A stretch of DNA of 64,000 nucleotides from Pantoea vagans (GTDB lineage Bacteria > Pseudomonadota > Gammaproteobacteria > Enterobacterales > Enterobacteriaceae): assembly GCF_001506165.1 (NCBI RefSeq), contig NZ_CP011427.1:62001-126000 (forward strand). Reading direction: 5' to 3'. A program made the position numbers and the translations under genes. Positions 10,655-19,422 of this stretch are shown piece after piece (position 1 is the stretch's first letter; each line of letters opens with the position of its first letter). Under the pieces are notes generated by a model. That model was not told the DNA's origin. It saw only the letters and a program-made list of their open reading frames with translations, and searched no databases.

Positions 10655-11092
10655 TTATTCGTCGTCTGCATCACGCAGCGGCACAATCAACATATCAATG
10701 TGCACGGTGTTGATCAGCTGGCGTGCTGAAGACATCAACTTGCTCCAGAAATCCTGATGGTGGCCACACACCACCAAATCCACATCGTACTTTTTAATCG
10801 CATCCACCAGCACCTGGCCAAGATCGCCGCTGCCGCTCAGGGTTTCACTGATCGGATAACCGGCGTTGGTTGACAGCTCTTTCAGTGCGGTGTGGGTCTC
10901 TTCGGAAATGCGCTTCTGCATGTCACCCAGGTTGACGTCAATCAGCCCGGTGTAGAGGTCTGAATAGTTCACATCAACGTGGATGAGAGAGATTTTAGCG
11001 TCGTAGGGGCGGGCCAGCGAAACGGCTTTATCAACCAGCAACTGGCTTTCCGGGGAAAGGTCTACTGCAATCAGGATGTGTTTATAAGCCAT
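10655..11092 (-). CDS. uspA: Universal stress protein A
   Basis: Cytoplasmic stress-induced protein of 145 residues of the Usp alpha/beta fold. N-terminus [20 protein letters not shown] and C-terminal [20 protein letters not shown] are nearly those of E. coli UspA. The typical ATP-binding glycine pattern of other Usp proteins is not evident at the C-terminus, as expected of the UspA subgroup. It is divergent from uspB across 421 bases. AAGGAG-type bases precede the ATG. Confidence 0.96.
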   Translation of the reverse strand: MAYKHILIAVDLSPESQLLVDKAVSLARPYDAKISLIHVDVNYSDLYTGLIDVNLGDMQKRISEETHTALKELSTNAGYPISETLSGSGDLGQVLVDAIKKYDVDLVVCGHHQDFWSKLMSSARQLINTVHIDMLIVPLRDADDE

Positions 11093-11513
11093 GATAAAAC
11101 TCCTTTCTCAAGATTCTGGGGGCAACCCGAAGTTTGCCTTCACGGCGGGCGTTGTCCTTTGCGCACAATGGCGATGAAGCGCCGCCAGCCACAATTTATG
11201 CCTACAGGCGTATGTTGTTATATTTTGAGTATAGCCAGAGTTGTTAACAAATGCTGCAATCTGCGGCTCGCTTGTGAGGAAGATCAAGCGCTATCGCGAT
11301 TTTCACTCGCGGTGAACGAAAATCATCGCTGGAAAAAAATTGAACAGATCTCCTACACTGAAAATGAGTGCCACCGCCGTCTGGGTTACGCGCTCGGGCT
11401 CGCATAACAACAATGCAATTCGATTCATCTGTGGCTGGTTTATTTCCCGTGGGGCGTCTACAGCATTTCCCCGCTGCATTCGACGTCATTGCGGCTCCAG
11501 CTGGGAGGGGAAC
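11093..11513. promoter_or_regulatory. uspA-uspB divergent intergenic region
   Basis: 421 bases without a credible gene. It must hold both divergent promoters. GATTTTC and GAAAATC form an inverted repeat with a 13-base spacer around 11300. GGGAGGGG just before 11514 is the uspB ribosome site. In E. coli uspB is sigma-S dependent, but I could not assign a specific promoter here. Confidence 0.45.
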
Positions 11514-11849
11514 ATGATCAGCACTATCGCGCTTTTTTGGGCTCTGTGTGTGGTTTGTCTGGTGAATATGGCGCGCTACTTCTCTTCTTTGCGCTCGCTA
11601 TTGGCTGTGCTGCGCGGTTGTGATCCGCTGCTGTATCAATATGTGGATGGGGCGGGGTTCTTCACGTCTCATGGCCAGCCCAGTAAGCAGGTGCGGCTGG
11701 TGCGTTATATCTGGGATAAGCGCTATCGCGATCATCACGACGACGAATTCATTCGCCGCTGCGAGCGCGTGCGTGGGCAGTTTGTGCTGACCAGTGGGCT
11801 GTGTTTTCTGGTGGTGGTGAGCCTGATAGCCATGGCGATCTGGCAATAA
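11514..11849 (+). CDS. uspB: Universal stress protein B
   Basis: Small integral membrane protein of 111 residues needed for stationary-phase ethanol tolerance in E. coli. Hydrophobic segments lie at about residues 3-20 and 89-110, with a charged middle ([20 protein letters not shown]). The ATG at 11514 follows GGGAGGGGAAC. Upstream in-frame codons back to 11340 are not conserved. It sits between uspA and pit, as in E. coli. Confidence 0.95.
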   Translation: MISTIALFWALCVVCLVNMARYFSSLRSLLAVLRGCDPLLYQYVDGAGFFTSHGQPSKQVRLVRYIWDKRYRDHHDDEFIRRCERVRGQFVLTSGLCFLVVVSLIAMAIWQ

Positions 11850-11850
11850 A

Positions 11851-11880
11851 AAAGGGCGACATTGCTGTCGCCCCTCTGTT
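11851..11880. terminator. Bidirectional terminator between uspB and pit
   Basis: Stem GGGCGACA / TGTCGCCC with a TTGC loop, preceded by an A-run and followed by CTCTGTTTT. It lies directly after the uspB stop and 13 bases from the pit stop, so it can serve both convergent genes. Confidence 0.8.
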
Positions 11881-11893
11881 TTCTACGGATGGC

Positions 11894-13393
11894 TTAAATA
11901 ATCTTCAGGGCAATCCAGTAGAGCGAACCTGACAGCACAATACACACCGGCAGGGTGAACACCCATGCCATGGCGATATTTTTGATGGTGCGGCTTTGTA
12001 AGCCACCGCCATCAACCAGCATGGTGCCGGCAACCGATGACGACAGGATGTGCGTGGTCGACACCGGCATACCGGTATAACTGGCGATACCAATAGAGAC
12101 CGCAGCGGTGACCTGTGCAGACATGCCCTGCGCATAGGTCATGCCTTTCTTACCGATTTTCTCGCCGATAGTGGTCGCCACACGACGCCAGCCAATCATG
12201 GTACCGATGCCCAGCGCTAACGCCACCGCCATGATGATCCAGACCGGTGCGTACTCCACGGTGCCCAGCAGATCGCCCTTCAGCTTGTTGAGGAAGCGCT
12301 TATCATCAGCACTGGTCTCCGGCAGCTTCGCCGCGCGGTCAGCGGTATCCGATACGCACATCAGCAAACGACGCATCTGGCTACGCTGATCAACGGTCAG
12401 TTGATCGTAGCTGTTCAGATTAGCCAGCAAGCCTTGTGCGCGGTCGATAGCCTGAAGGGCACGACTGCTGTCGCAATGGAACTCATGCGGACCGCCCACT
12501 GACTCTTCCGGCGTCGGCACCACAGGGGGCGCCATCTGCACGATGTGCGTCAGAGAATCACCATGCTGCTGATAGTACTGCTGCAGATGATTAACGGCAT
12601 CACGTGTTCGGGTGATGTCATAACCGGAGGCATTCATGTTCACCACGAAACCGGCCGGTGCTACGCCAATCAGCACTAACATAATCAGGCCAATGCCTTT
12701 CTGACCATCGTTAGCACCGTGCGAGTAGCTCACGCCGATTGCTGAGACAATCAGTGCAATACGTGTCCAGAACGGTGGCTTCTTCTTGCCATCGGTCTTT
12801 TCACGGTCTGCAGGGGTCATGTGGATACGCGAACGTTTCGTGGTGCCGCTCCAGTAGCGACGCAGCAAGAAAATCAGCGAACCCGCAATCACCAGTCCGA
12901 CAATCGGTGACAGAATCAGAGAAAGGAAAATATTGATCACTTTCGGCAGGTTGAGCGCGTCAACCACCGAGGTGCCGGTCATCAGGGCATTGGTGAGACC
13001 AATACCGATAATGGCGCCAATCAATGTATGCGAACTGGAGGCCGGTAAACCCAGATACCAGGTACCCAGGTTCCAGATAATGGCTGCCAGCAGCATGGAG
13101 AACACCATGGCAAGGCCATGTGCGGAACCGACGTTCAGTAGCAGATCCGTAGGCAGCATATGCACGATGGCATAGGCCACACTCAAACCGCCCAGCAAAA
13201 CGCCTAAGAAGTTGAAAACACCAGCCATCACAACCGCCAACTGCGCCCGCATCGCACGGGTATAAATGACAGTAGCGACTGCGTTAGCCGTGTCGTGGAA
13301 ACCGTTGATTGCTTCATAGAACAATACGAACAGCAGAGCAATAACCAAAAACAGGCCGGTGCTTAGGTCAAGACCAGCAAACAGATGCAGCAT
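11894..13393 (-). CDS. pitA: Low-affinity inorganic phosphate transporter Pit
   Basis: Metal-phosphate:proton symporter of the inner membrane, 499 residues as in E. coli PitA. Both family signatures are present: [18 protein letters not shown] near residue 30 and [13 protein letters not shown] near residue 230. A large soluble loop lies at about 285-385 and is the least conserved part. The start at [10 protein letters not shown] (13393) follows homology; the frame runs to 13447 without conservation. pitA and pitB are alike, so the symbol rests mainly on the uspB neighbourhood, which is that of pitA. Confidence 0.93.
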   Translation of the reverse strand: MLHLFAGLDLSTGLFLVIALLFVLFYEAINGFHDTANAVATVIYTRAMRAQLAVVMAGVFNFLGVLLGGLSVAYAIVHMLPTDLLLNVGSAHGLAMVFSMLLAAIIWNLGTWYLGLPASSSHTLIGAIIGIGLTNALMTGTSVVDALNLPKVINIFLSLILSPIVGLVIAGSLIFLLRRYWSGTTKRSRIHMTPADREKTDGKKKPPFWTRIALIVSAIGVSYSHGANDGQKGIGLIMLVLIGVAPAGFVVNMNASGYDITRTRDAVNHLQQYYQQHGDSLTHIVQMAPPVVPTPEESVGGPHEFHCDSSRALQAIDRAQGLLANLNSYDQLTVDQRSQMRRLLMCVSDTADRAAKLPETSADDKRFLNKLKGDLLGTVEYAPVWIIMAVALALGIGTMIGWRRVATTIGEKIGKKGMTYAQGMSAQVTAAVSIGIASYTGMPVSTTHILSSSVAGTMLVDGGGLQSRTIKNIAMAWVFTLPVCIVLSGSLYWIALKII

Positions 13394-13634
13394 AAACGTT
13401 ACGCCATTTTGGAGGACATGAACGCGGCGCATTATCTGCGACAACACGCATGATGTGAAAGGAAAATATAGTCCCTTTTTGTCTTAAAATTGCAATGTAA
13501 GCACTAAGACAAGGCAAAAAGGCTGAAAAATAAGGCAGTTACATTATGACACATTTGCGGCATTTTTTTGACGCTGGCGCGAATTGCCGCAGATCTCTAC
13601 AATCAGCGCCTTTCAATCAGGTGGGTTAAGAGCT

Positions 13635-14819
13635 GTGGACAAGTTTGACGTTATCATTATTGGTGCAGGCGCAGCCGGCATGTTCTGCGCAGCGCAGGCA
13701 GGACAGTTAGGTCGTCGCGTGCTGCTGCTGGATAACGGCAAAAAGGCCGGGCGCAAAATCCTGATGTCGGGCGGTGGTCGTTGTAATTTCACCAATATGT
13801 ACACCGAACCGGCGGCGTATCTTTCGCACAATCCGCATTTCAGTAAATCGGCGTTGGCACGTTATACCCAGTGGGATTTCATCGATCTGGTGAACCGTCA
13901 TGGCATTGCCTATCACGAGAAAACCCTCGGCCAGCTGTTCTGCGATGATTCGGCCCAGCAGATTGTCGATCTGCTTTTAAAAGAGTGTGAAGCCGGACAG
14001 GTGACGTTGCGTTTGCGTAGCGAAGTGCTGAGCGTGGCACGTGATGAGAAAGGTTACACGCTGCAACTCAACGGCTCAGAGGTTCAGGCGGAAAAACTGG
14101 TGATCGCCAGCGGTGGATTATCGATGCCGGGGCTGGGTGCTACGCCATTTGGCTATAAAGTCGCCGAACAGTTTGGCCTGAAGGTCTTCCCGACGCGCGC
14201 CGCGCTGGTGCCTTTTACGTTGCACAAGCCGTTGCTGGATCAGCTAAACACGCTGTCGGGCGTGGCATTGCCGACCACGATAACGGCACAAGACGGCACG
14301 CTGTTTAAAGAAGCGATGCTGTTTACCCATCGCGGTTTGTCTGGCCCGGCGGTGTTACAAATCTCCAGCTTCTGGCAACCAGGGGAATTCGTCACCATCA
14401 ACCTGTCACCGGAAACCTCGCTGGAGGATTTCATCAACGTGCAGCGCGAGGCGCATCCCAATCTCAGTCTGAAAAATAGCCTGGCGAAAATCTTGCCGAA
14501 GCGGCTGGTGGAAGTGCTGCAGGAGCTGAAGCAGATCCCGGATGTCACCTTGAAGCAGCTGAATAGCAAACAGCAGAGTGAACTGGTGAATACGCTGCAT
14601 CAATGGCGCGTGCAGCCCAACGGCACCGAAGGGTATCGCACGGCGGAAGTGACTCTGGGCGGTGTGGATACCACCCAGCTTTCATCAAAAACCATGGAAG
14701 CGCGCGACGTGCCTGGACTGTACTTTATCGGTGAAGTGGTGGATGTCACCGGTTGGCTGGGCGGGTATAACTTCCAGTGGGCATGGAGTTCGGCCTGGGC
14801 GTGCGCGCAGGCGCTGTAA
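13635..14819 (+). CDS. yhiN: YhiN-family FAD-dependent oxidoreductase
   Basis: Flavoprotein of 394 residues of the HI0933/YhiN family, with no established reaction. The FAD motif IIIGAGAAGMFCAAQAG is at the N-terminus, then GRKILMSGGGRCNFTN, and the C-terminal GEVVDVTGWLGGYNFQWAWSSA closes the FAD domain. I chose GTG at 13635 (VDKFDVIIIGAG), since the E. coli protein starts MERFDAVIIGAG; an upstream ATG at 13584 would add 17 unconserved residues. It is divergent from pit, as in E. coli. Confidence 0.92.
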   Translation: MDKFDVIIIGAGAAGMFCAAQAGQLGRRVLLLDNGKKAGRKILMSGGGRCNFTNMYTEPAAYLSHNPHFSKSALARYTQWDFIDLVNRHGIAYHEKTLGQLFCDDSAQQIVDLLLKECEAGQVTLRLRSEVLSVARDEKGYTLQLNGSEVQAEKLVIASGGLSMPGLGATPFGYKVAEQFGLKVFPTRAALVPFTLHKPLLDQLNTLSGVALPTTITAQDGTLFKEAMLFTHRGLSGPAVLQISSFWQPGEFVTINLSPETSLEDFINVQREAHPNLSLKNSLAKILPKRLVEVLQELKQIPDVTLKQLNSKQQSELVNTLHQWRVQPNGTEGYRTAEVTLGGVDTTQLSSKTMEARDVPGLYFIGEVVDVTGWLGGYNFQWAWSSAWACAQAL

Positions 14820-14838
14820 ATATCTGCACCCTGGAGAC

Positions 14839-14940
14839 GGTCGCCATAAATGGCGACCCTACAAGGAAAATGTAGGGTGCGCATTTAGGTACAACCGGGC
14901 CAATGGCGGCATCGGATGCAATGACGCATTTATGCGCACC
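14839..14940. repeat. Composite palindromic repeat, long variant
   Basis: It starts with GGTCGCCATAAATGGCGACC, then CTACAA...TGTAGGG, then half of the second arm (GGTGCGCATTT). This runs into AGGTACAACCGGGC and about 35 further bases before a GCATTTATGCGCACC arm closes it. The stretch 14876-14900 also occurs, inverted and identical over 25 bases, at the right edge of the IS element (52698-52722). Confidence 0.75.
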
Positions 14941-14988
14941 TGGCCAATGGCGACCGTTTCCGTGACAGCACACGCCAACATGAATTGG

Positions 14989-15981
14989 CTATTGCGCGGC
15001 TTTTCCCGCCAATGTCGAGGCGGGTGCCAGTTCGCTAGAGTGATCCTGCAACAGCACACGTCCCAACAGGCTATCTCTGTTCACCACGCCGTATTTCAGG
15101 TGCGTGGCGATATATTTGCGGTCAAAGCTGGTGAGTTTATACACCGGCGGCAAAATCTCCGGCAACGCATCCACCATCAGCATGCGACTCAGTTTTACCG
15201 GGCGCCAGCCGCTCAGGGTTTGATACAGCAACGCACCGGCTTCCGCTTTACGTAAATAGAAGTTGTACTGATTCTCTTCGCGCAACGCCTGTTGCTGAGC
15301 GATATAGACCACCAGATAATCTGGCGTTTTAATCCCCTGCAGAATGGTGTCGTAGTTGGGCAGCGCCAGCAGTTGCTGGAAAAAAACGGCAGAACCTAAC
15401 TCGACGATAGGCCGGAAACACTGTAGCCAGCGGCCAATAAAGGCATTGTTTTTCGGTGCCGCCAGGAACCAGGATTCAATCACCGGATAATCGCGATCGC
15501 GAATCGACTCCTCGCGATAAAAGGCGACCAGGTCATATTGTTGATCCGCATTGACCGCCAGCAGTTCATCCAGCGTGCGATTGAGAATGATGGTGGCATC
15601 CATCCAGACACCGCCATAGCGGTGTAATAGTTCCAGACGGATCACATCACTTTTATGCGAAGCACGCATATCCGGGTGAACAAACTTCAGGTCCGGCAAA
15701 TACTCGTGCATGTTGAGGTTGTTAATGACCGTCAGCGCATAACTGGGGTTTTCACGCGCTATTTTATCAACAAAGATTTGTACTTCAGCGGGCAGCTTTT
15801 CACTTTCCCAGTACATCCAAATTTGACGCGGAATCGGCGCAGGAGAATTGGCACGGGCCTGAAAATGGATATCCTGCTCGGCGATCCTGTTGTAGTCGGG
15901 GAGGCGCTTGCGGGTTGTCAGTTTTTTTTCTGCCAGCAAAGCCAACGAGACCAGATGTAATTTGAGTTTATTATCGAACAT
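14989..15981 (-). CDS. Capsular polysaccharide synthesis-type glycosyltransferase
   Basis: Protein of 330 residues of the capsule-synthesis / GT32-like glycosyltransferase group. The nucleotide-sugar region reads IPRQIWMYWESEKLP at about 50-65, then SDVIRLELLHRYGGVWMDAT at about 109-128. The last part holds the DXD-like Asp and the YGG motif shared with initiating mannosyl/galactosyl transferases. No signal peptide is evident. It stands alone, with no other polysaccharide gene nearby, so the acceptor is unknown. Activity is inferred from motifs only. Confidence 0.75.
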   Translation of the reverse strand: MFDNKLKLHLVSLALLAEKKLTTRKRLPDYNRIAEQDIHFQARANSPAPIPRQIWMYWESEKLPAEVQIFVDKIARENPSYALTVINNLNMHEYLPDLKFVHPDMRASHKSDVIRLELLHRYGGVWMDATIILNRTLDELLAVNADQQYDLVAFYREESIRDRDYPVIESWFLAAPKNNAFIGRWLQCFRPIVELGSAVFFQQLLALPNYDTILQGIKTPDYLVVYIAQQQALREENQYNFYLRKAEAGALLYQTLSGWRPVKLSRMLMVDALPEILPPVYKLTSFDRKYIATHLKYGVVNRDSLLGRVLLQDHSSELAPASTLAGKAAQ

Positions 15982-16265
15982 GGTGATTCCTGTAACCAGG
16001 TCGCCCGCTGTCCCAGTTTTTGCCCAAATCTGGACCTAAACTGGCCCTGAAACAGCTGGCGCAATGAGCCGATAATGGCCCGAAAAGTGGCTCAAAATTA
16101 ACAAACAGCGCCGAACTGCTCAATAAATAAACCCGAAAAATCCAACTTTAAGAGAATACGCAGAGGGTACAGAAATCCGTGCCTTGCAAAGCAAGCGTTT
16201 AGCCGCTGTTAACCGGCAAATCTGTTAAGATCGCCGCGATTCTTTTTAAGTCGGTCAATCTCAAT

Positions 16266-16613
16266 ATGTTAAAACTCAAATTTTTGCTGCCTGCGGTTAT
16301 CGTTATCAGTGCCGTGGTCTGGTGGCTGATGCCGCATTACAGTGATGAAGACAAAGGTTATTACATCGCCATGTTTTGTACGCTGACGCACGATGGGCGC
16401 GACAACTCAACACAGGCGATGCAGCAGATTATTGAAGGCAGTAATTCCGATTACGCACTGCAGAAAATTCATTTTCAGTCAGGTCTTGCAGACCATTTGC
16501 AAACCGTGTGGCAGGATTTAGCGCCAGAACAGCAGCAACAAGCGCGGCAGGAGAGTCTCTCCTGCCGACGCGTTATGTCTGAGAAATTACTGCCGGGTAA
16601 AGCGGTTCAGTGA
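16266..16613 (+). CDS. Small membrane-anchored hypothetical protein
   Basis: 115-residue protein that I do not recognise. It has an N-terminal hydrophobic anchor (about residues 4-21, FLLPAVIVISAVVWWLM) followed by a polar, probably periplasmic domain rich in Gln (PEQQQQARQE), with cysteines in MFCTL and LSCRR that could form a disulphide. The upstream 284 bases are AT-rich with plausible promoter sequence, and the stop directly abuts the convergent isochorismatase gene. Composition is like its neighbours, which supports a real gene. Confidence 0.65.
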   Translation: MLKLKFLLPAVIVISAVVWWLMPHYSDEDKGYYIAMFCTLTHDGRDNSTQAMQQIIEGSNSDYALQKIHFQSGLADHLQTVWQDLAPEQQQQARQESLSCRRVMSEKLLPGKAVQ

Positions 16614-17309
16614 TCACTGCACCGGCAGCGCTAATACCGCGTCGGTGGTTTTGATTTCAGCGAAGACGTCGGCAACGCCCGCCAGTGCACTCTGCTGCAG
16701 CACTTTATGGTCGACGACGTTGTTATCCCAGGTGGCCAGATCGCGCGTGGCAGTGGCATCTTCGGGAATAATCACCGAGTAACCCAGCGGCACTGCATCT
16801 CGTGCGGTGGAAGAAACGCACATATGCGTCATCAGGCCGGTCACAATCAGTTGTTTAATGCCCAGTGCGTCCAACTGCTGTTGCAGGTCGGTGCCGACAA
16901 AAGAGCTTGGCGTGGCTTTGCTGATCACGCGGTCATTTTTACCTGGCTGCAAATCTTTATGGAATTCGGCGAAGCGGCTGCCTTTGGCAAACAGTGGGCC
17001 GTCCGCCGCGCCGAGATGTTGTACGAAGAACACCGGCATGCCGTTTTTATGGGCAAATTCAACGATACGCTTACTGTTCTTCAGCGCTTGCATGCCGTCA
17101 GGTATCGGCATCTTACCGCCGGGGAAATACTCGTTTTGAATATCGATAACGATAACGGCGGTTTGCTTAGCGGTGAGTTGCGTGGTGGCGGTGGCTCCGC
17201 TCATGGTGCGAATAGTCGGTGCGTTTTCTGCTGTACGCTCTTCTGCGATGGCACAACCTGAAATTGCCATCGCTAATGCCAGGGTGCTTGAAGCAAAGAA
17301 GTTTTTCAT
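16614..17309 (-). CDS. Exported isochorismatase-family cysteine hydrolase
   Basis: 231-residue member of the isochorismatase-like hydrolase family. The catalytic triad is visible: Asp in VIVIDIQNEYF, Lys in ISKATPSSF and Cys in GLMTHMCVSSTARDA. The N-terminus is a signal sequence ending in AISGCAIA, which fits a lipobox, so the mature protein may be a lipoprotein or periplasmic. Most relatives are cytoplasmic, so export is unusual. It is divergent from a GlxA-type regulator 89 bases away, a pairing suggesting shared control. The substrate is unknown (amide or nicotinamide-type). Confidence 0.82.
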   Translation of the reverse strand: MKNFFASSTLALAMAISGCAIAEERTAENAPTIRTMSGATATTQLTAKQTAVIVIDIQNEYFPGGKMPIPDGMQALKNSKRIVEFAHKNGMPVFFVQHLGAADGPLFAKGSRFAEFHKDLQPGKNDRVISKATPSSFVGTDLQQQLDALGIKQLIVTGLMTHMCVSSTARDAVPLGYSVIIPEDATATRDLATWDNNVVDHKVLQQSALAGVADVFAEIKTTDAVLALPVQ

Positions 17310-17398
17310 AGTTTGTAATCCTGGGGTAAGAGGAAATCAGGGTGACTTCCGATGCCCAGCAGTATGGCGATTCCATCCAGAGTGAAGGAGTACATGGC

Positions 17399-18400
17399 AT
17401 GACAAATAGCGTTCACTTTGCGCCAAAAGTGGCTCGCGCAGATGCGCCGATTAAAGTGGGTGTCGTGGTGTTTGACGACATCATCCCATTCCATCTTTCC
17501 GTACCCTGTGCGGTATTTGAGAAGGCGGAACGGGAAGATGGCAGCGCGTGCTACCAGTTAATGATCTGTGCAACCCATGCAGGGCCGCTCAAGACCAACA
17601 GCGGTTTTTCGATTATCGCTGAGCATGATCTGGCTCAGCTAGCTGAGGCCGATGTGGTGGTGGTGCCGAGCTGGAGTGATCCGACTGTCGCTCCACCGCC
17701 CGCGTTATTGCAGGCGCTACAGCAGGCTGCGCAGCGTGGTGCGCAGATTGTGGGGTTATGTCTCGGCGCTTTCGTGTTGGGTGCTGCCGGGCTGCTGCAT
17801 CAACAGCGTGCCACAACCCACTGGCGCTGGATGGCTGACTTTGAACGGCTTTATCCAGATGTTGAGATTGATCGCGATGTGCTCTACATCGACCAAGGGC
17901 AGATTGTGACCTCGGCAGGAACGGCGGCGAGTATCGATTGCTGCCTGCATCTGGTACGAGAGCAGTGCGGGGTGGATGTGGCGAACAGCGTGGCACGCAT
18001 GCTGGTGGTGCCGCCGCATCGGCAGGGCGGCCAGGCGCAATACATCGAGCAGCCGGTGTATCACTCGGCGGGCAACGATCGCTTTATGTCAGCGTTGAGC
18101 TGGGCAACAGAAAACTTGCAGCAGGTACTTACCCTGGAGCAACTGGCGGAAAAGGCATTAATGAGCCGCCGCAGCTTCACCCGACGTTTTACCCAGACTA
18201 CCGGTGGCTGCTTCAGCGAATGGCTGGTGAATCAACGGCTGGCACTGGCACAGCGATTTTTAGAAAAAACCGATCAACCTGTGGAATTGATTGCGGAAAA
18301 AGCCGGGTTCTCTTCACCCTTAATGTTACGACGACATTTTAAAAAACATCTGAATACCTCGCCGCTGCTTTACCGGAAAACGTTTCGCGGGCGCGTGTGA
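17399..18400 (+). CDS. GlxA/FtrA-type AraC-family transcriptional regulator
   Basis: 333-residue regulator with an N-terminal DJ-1/PfpI-like domain (about 18-190; nucleophile-elbow region GLCLGAFVLGAAGLL) and a C-terminal AraC DNA-binding domain (about 225-325; TLEQLAEKALMSRRSFTRRF and AEKAGFSSPLMLRRHFKKH are the two helix-turn-helix units). ATG 17399 has GAAGGAG eight bases upstream. It is divergent from the exported isochorismatase-family gene and probably controls it. The inducer is unknown. Confidence 0.88.
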   Translation: MTNSVHFAPKVARADAPIKVGVVVFDDIIPFHLSVPCAVFEKAEREDGSACYQLMICATHAGPLKTNSGFSIIAEHDLAQLAEADVVVVPSWSDPTVAPPPALLQALQQAAQRGAQIVGLCLGAFVLGAAGLLHQQRATTHWRWMADFERLYPDVEIDRDVLYIDQGQIVTSAGTAASIDCCLHLVREQCGVDVANSVARMLVVPPHRQGGQAQYIEQPVYHSAGNDRFMSALSWATENLQQVLTLEQLAEKALMSRRSFTRRFTQTTGGCFSEWLVNQRLALAQRFLEKTDQPVELIAEKAGFSSPLMLRRHFKKHLNTSPLLYRKTFRGRV

Positions 18401-18610
18401 GCCTTCTGTCGTTACTCAGTATTCATTTTATTAAAGTGTTTAAATGGCAAAGCAACGAACTTCAATTAGGGTCTGAATATTTTCTTGATGTGAATGATTC
18501 CCATTGCAATATGCGAGCGGGTGACGCATCACCCGTCATAATCTCACGCATATTTATTTGATAAATTAAAAAATGGTAGAGGTTAATAAGGAAAGTAATT
18601 CCTTCAGTTA

Positions 18611-19102
18611 TTAACGCATTACACAATCTATGCGTGCGGGAAATTTCCCATTTCGAGTTACCGGTACACGTATTTCTTTCACCGTTTCAGTGCTGTTAAA
18701 TTCTTGCTTTCGGCAAATGGCACAGGGATCGGTGCTCTCCTGGAAAGCGTGCTGGACGTCAGCGCTGAGCTGGCGCTTGCGGCAGGCGAGCGGGGTACAT
18801 CCCATCATCTGCTTGAACGAGCGCGTGAACGATTGCTGACTTTCAAAATGGTATTTAACCGCCAGACTGATGATGGGTGCGTTGCTGTATTTCAGCTCGC
18901 TAACACAACAAACCAGTTTCTTTTTACGGATGTAATGCGCCAGCGTTTCATGATGATAACGGGCAAATAACTTCTGCAAATACCATTTTGAATAACCAGA
19001 CTTCAGTGCAATATCATCAATGCTCAAACGCTGATCCAGGTTCTCCATAATCCATTTGGTCACCGAATCAATAACCCCTTCGTTGTATTTTTTCTGCATC
19101 AT
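18611..19102 (-). CDS. AraC-family regulator (SoxS/MarA/Rob-like) with C-terminal extension
   Basis: 163-residue protein. Residues about 8-108 form the AraC DNA-binding domain, with SIDDIALKSGYSKWYLQKLF and the second unit FESQQSFTRSFKQMMGCTPL, resembling SoxS, MarA and the Rob N-terminus. About 55 further residues contain CAICRK and end in CVMR; they match nothing I can name and are too short for the Rob ligand domain. GGAGG six bases upstream supports the start at 19102. Possible stress or efflux regulator; targets unknown. The preceding 210 bases (18401-18610) hold no gene I can support. Confidence 0.8.
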   Translation of the reverse strand: MMQKKYNEGVIDSVTKWIMENLDQRLSIDDIALKSGYSKWYLQKLFARYHHETLAHYIRKKKLVCCVSELKYSNAPIISLAVKYHFESQQSFTRSFKQMMGCTPLACRKRQLSADVQHAFQESTDPCAICRKQEFNSTETVKEIRVPVTRNGKFPARIDCVMR

Positions 19103-19422
19103 TGTGATCCTCCATTAACTGCTCACAGTGTAAAATAATTAATCTTTCCAATCATCCGAATAACGTAAAGTTTTATCAGGAATTGACTGTTTTATTATTT
19201 GTCATCAAGACTGGTCTTGGTTTTCGTGAAAATAAACAATTTCTTGTTGTGTGGATGTTGTTTATTTAGCCTAATCACTGCCGTTATTATTAACTCAAAT
19301 TTTCCATCGCTTTGCCGGGCTTAACATTGAAAAATCCAATCGGGGCAGGCACGCCTCATCAATACGCCAGAGCGAATAACATGCCAGACTGATGGTTTTT
19401 TCACTGTCCAGGAGAGGCACGC
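19103..19422. promoter_or_regulatory. Divergent AT-rich region, AraC regulator / alpha-beta hydrolase
   Basis: 320 AT-rich bases between two divergent start codons, with no open frame I can support. It presumably carries the promoters of both genes and the binding site of the AraC regulator. CCAGGAGAGG just before 19423 is the hydrolase ribosome site. Confidence 0.4.

Noticed and set aside
11893-13393. Idea that pit is a fusion because of its large central hydrophilic loop
   Set aside because: The same loop exists in E. coli PitA of identical length (499 residues), so it is normal for the family.
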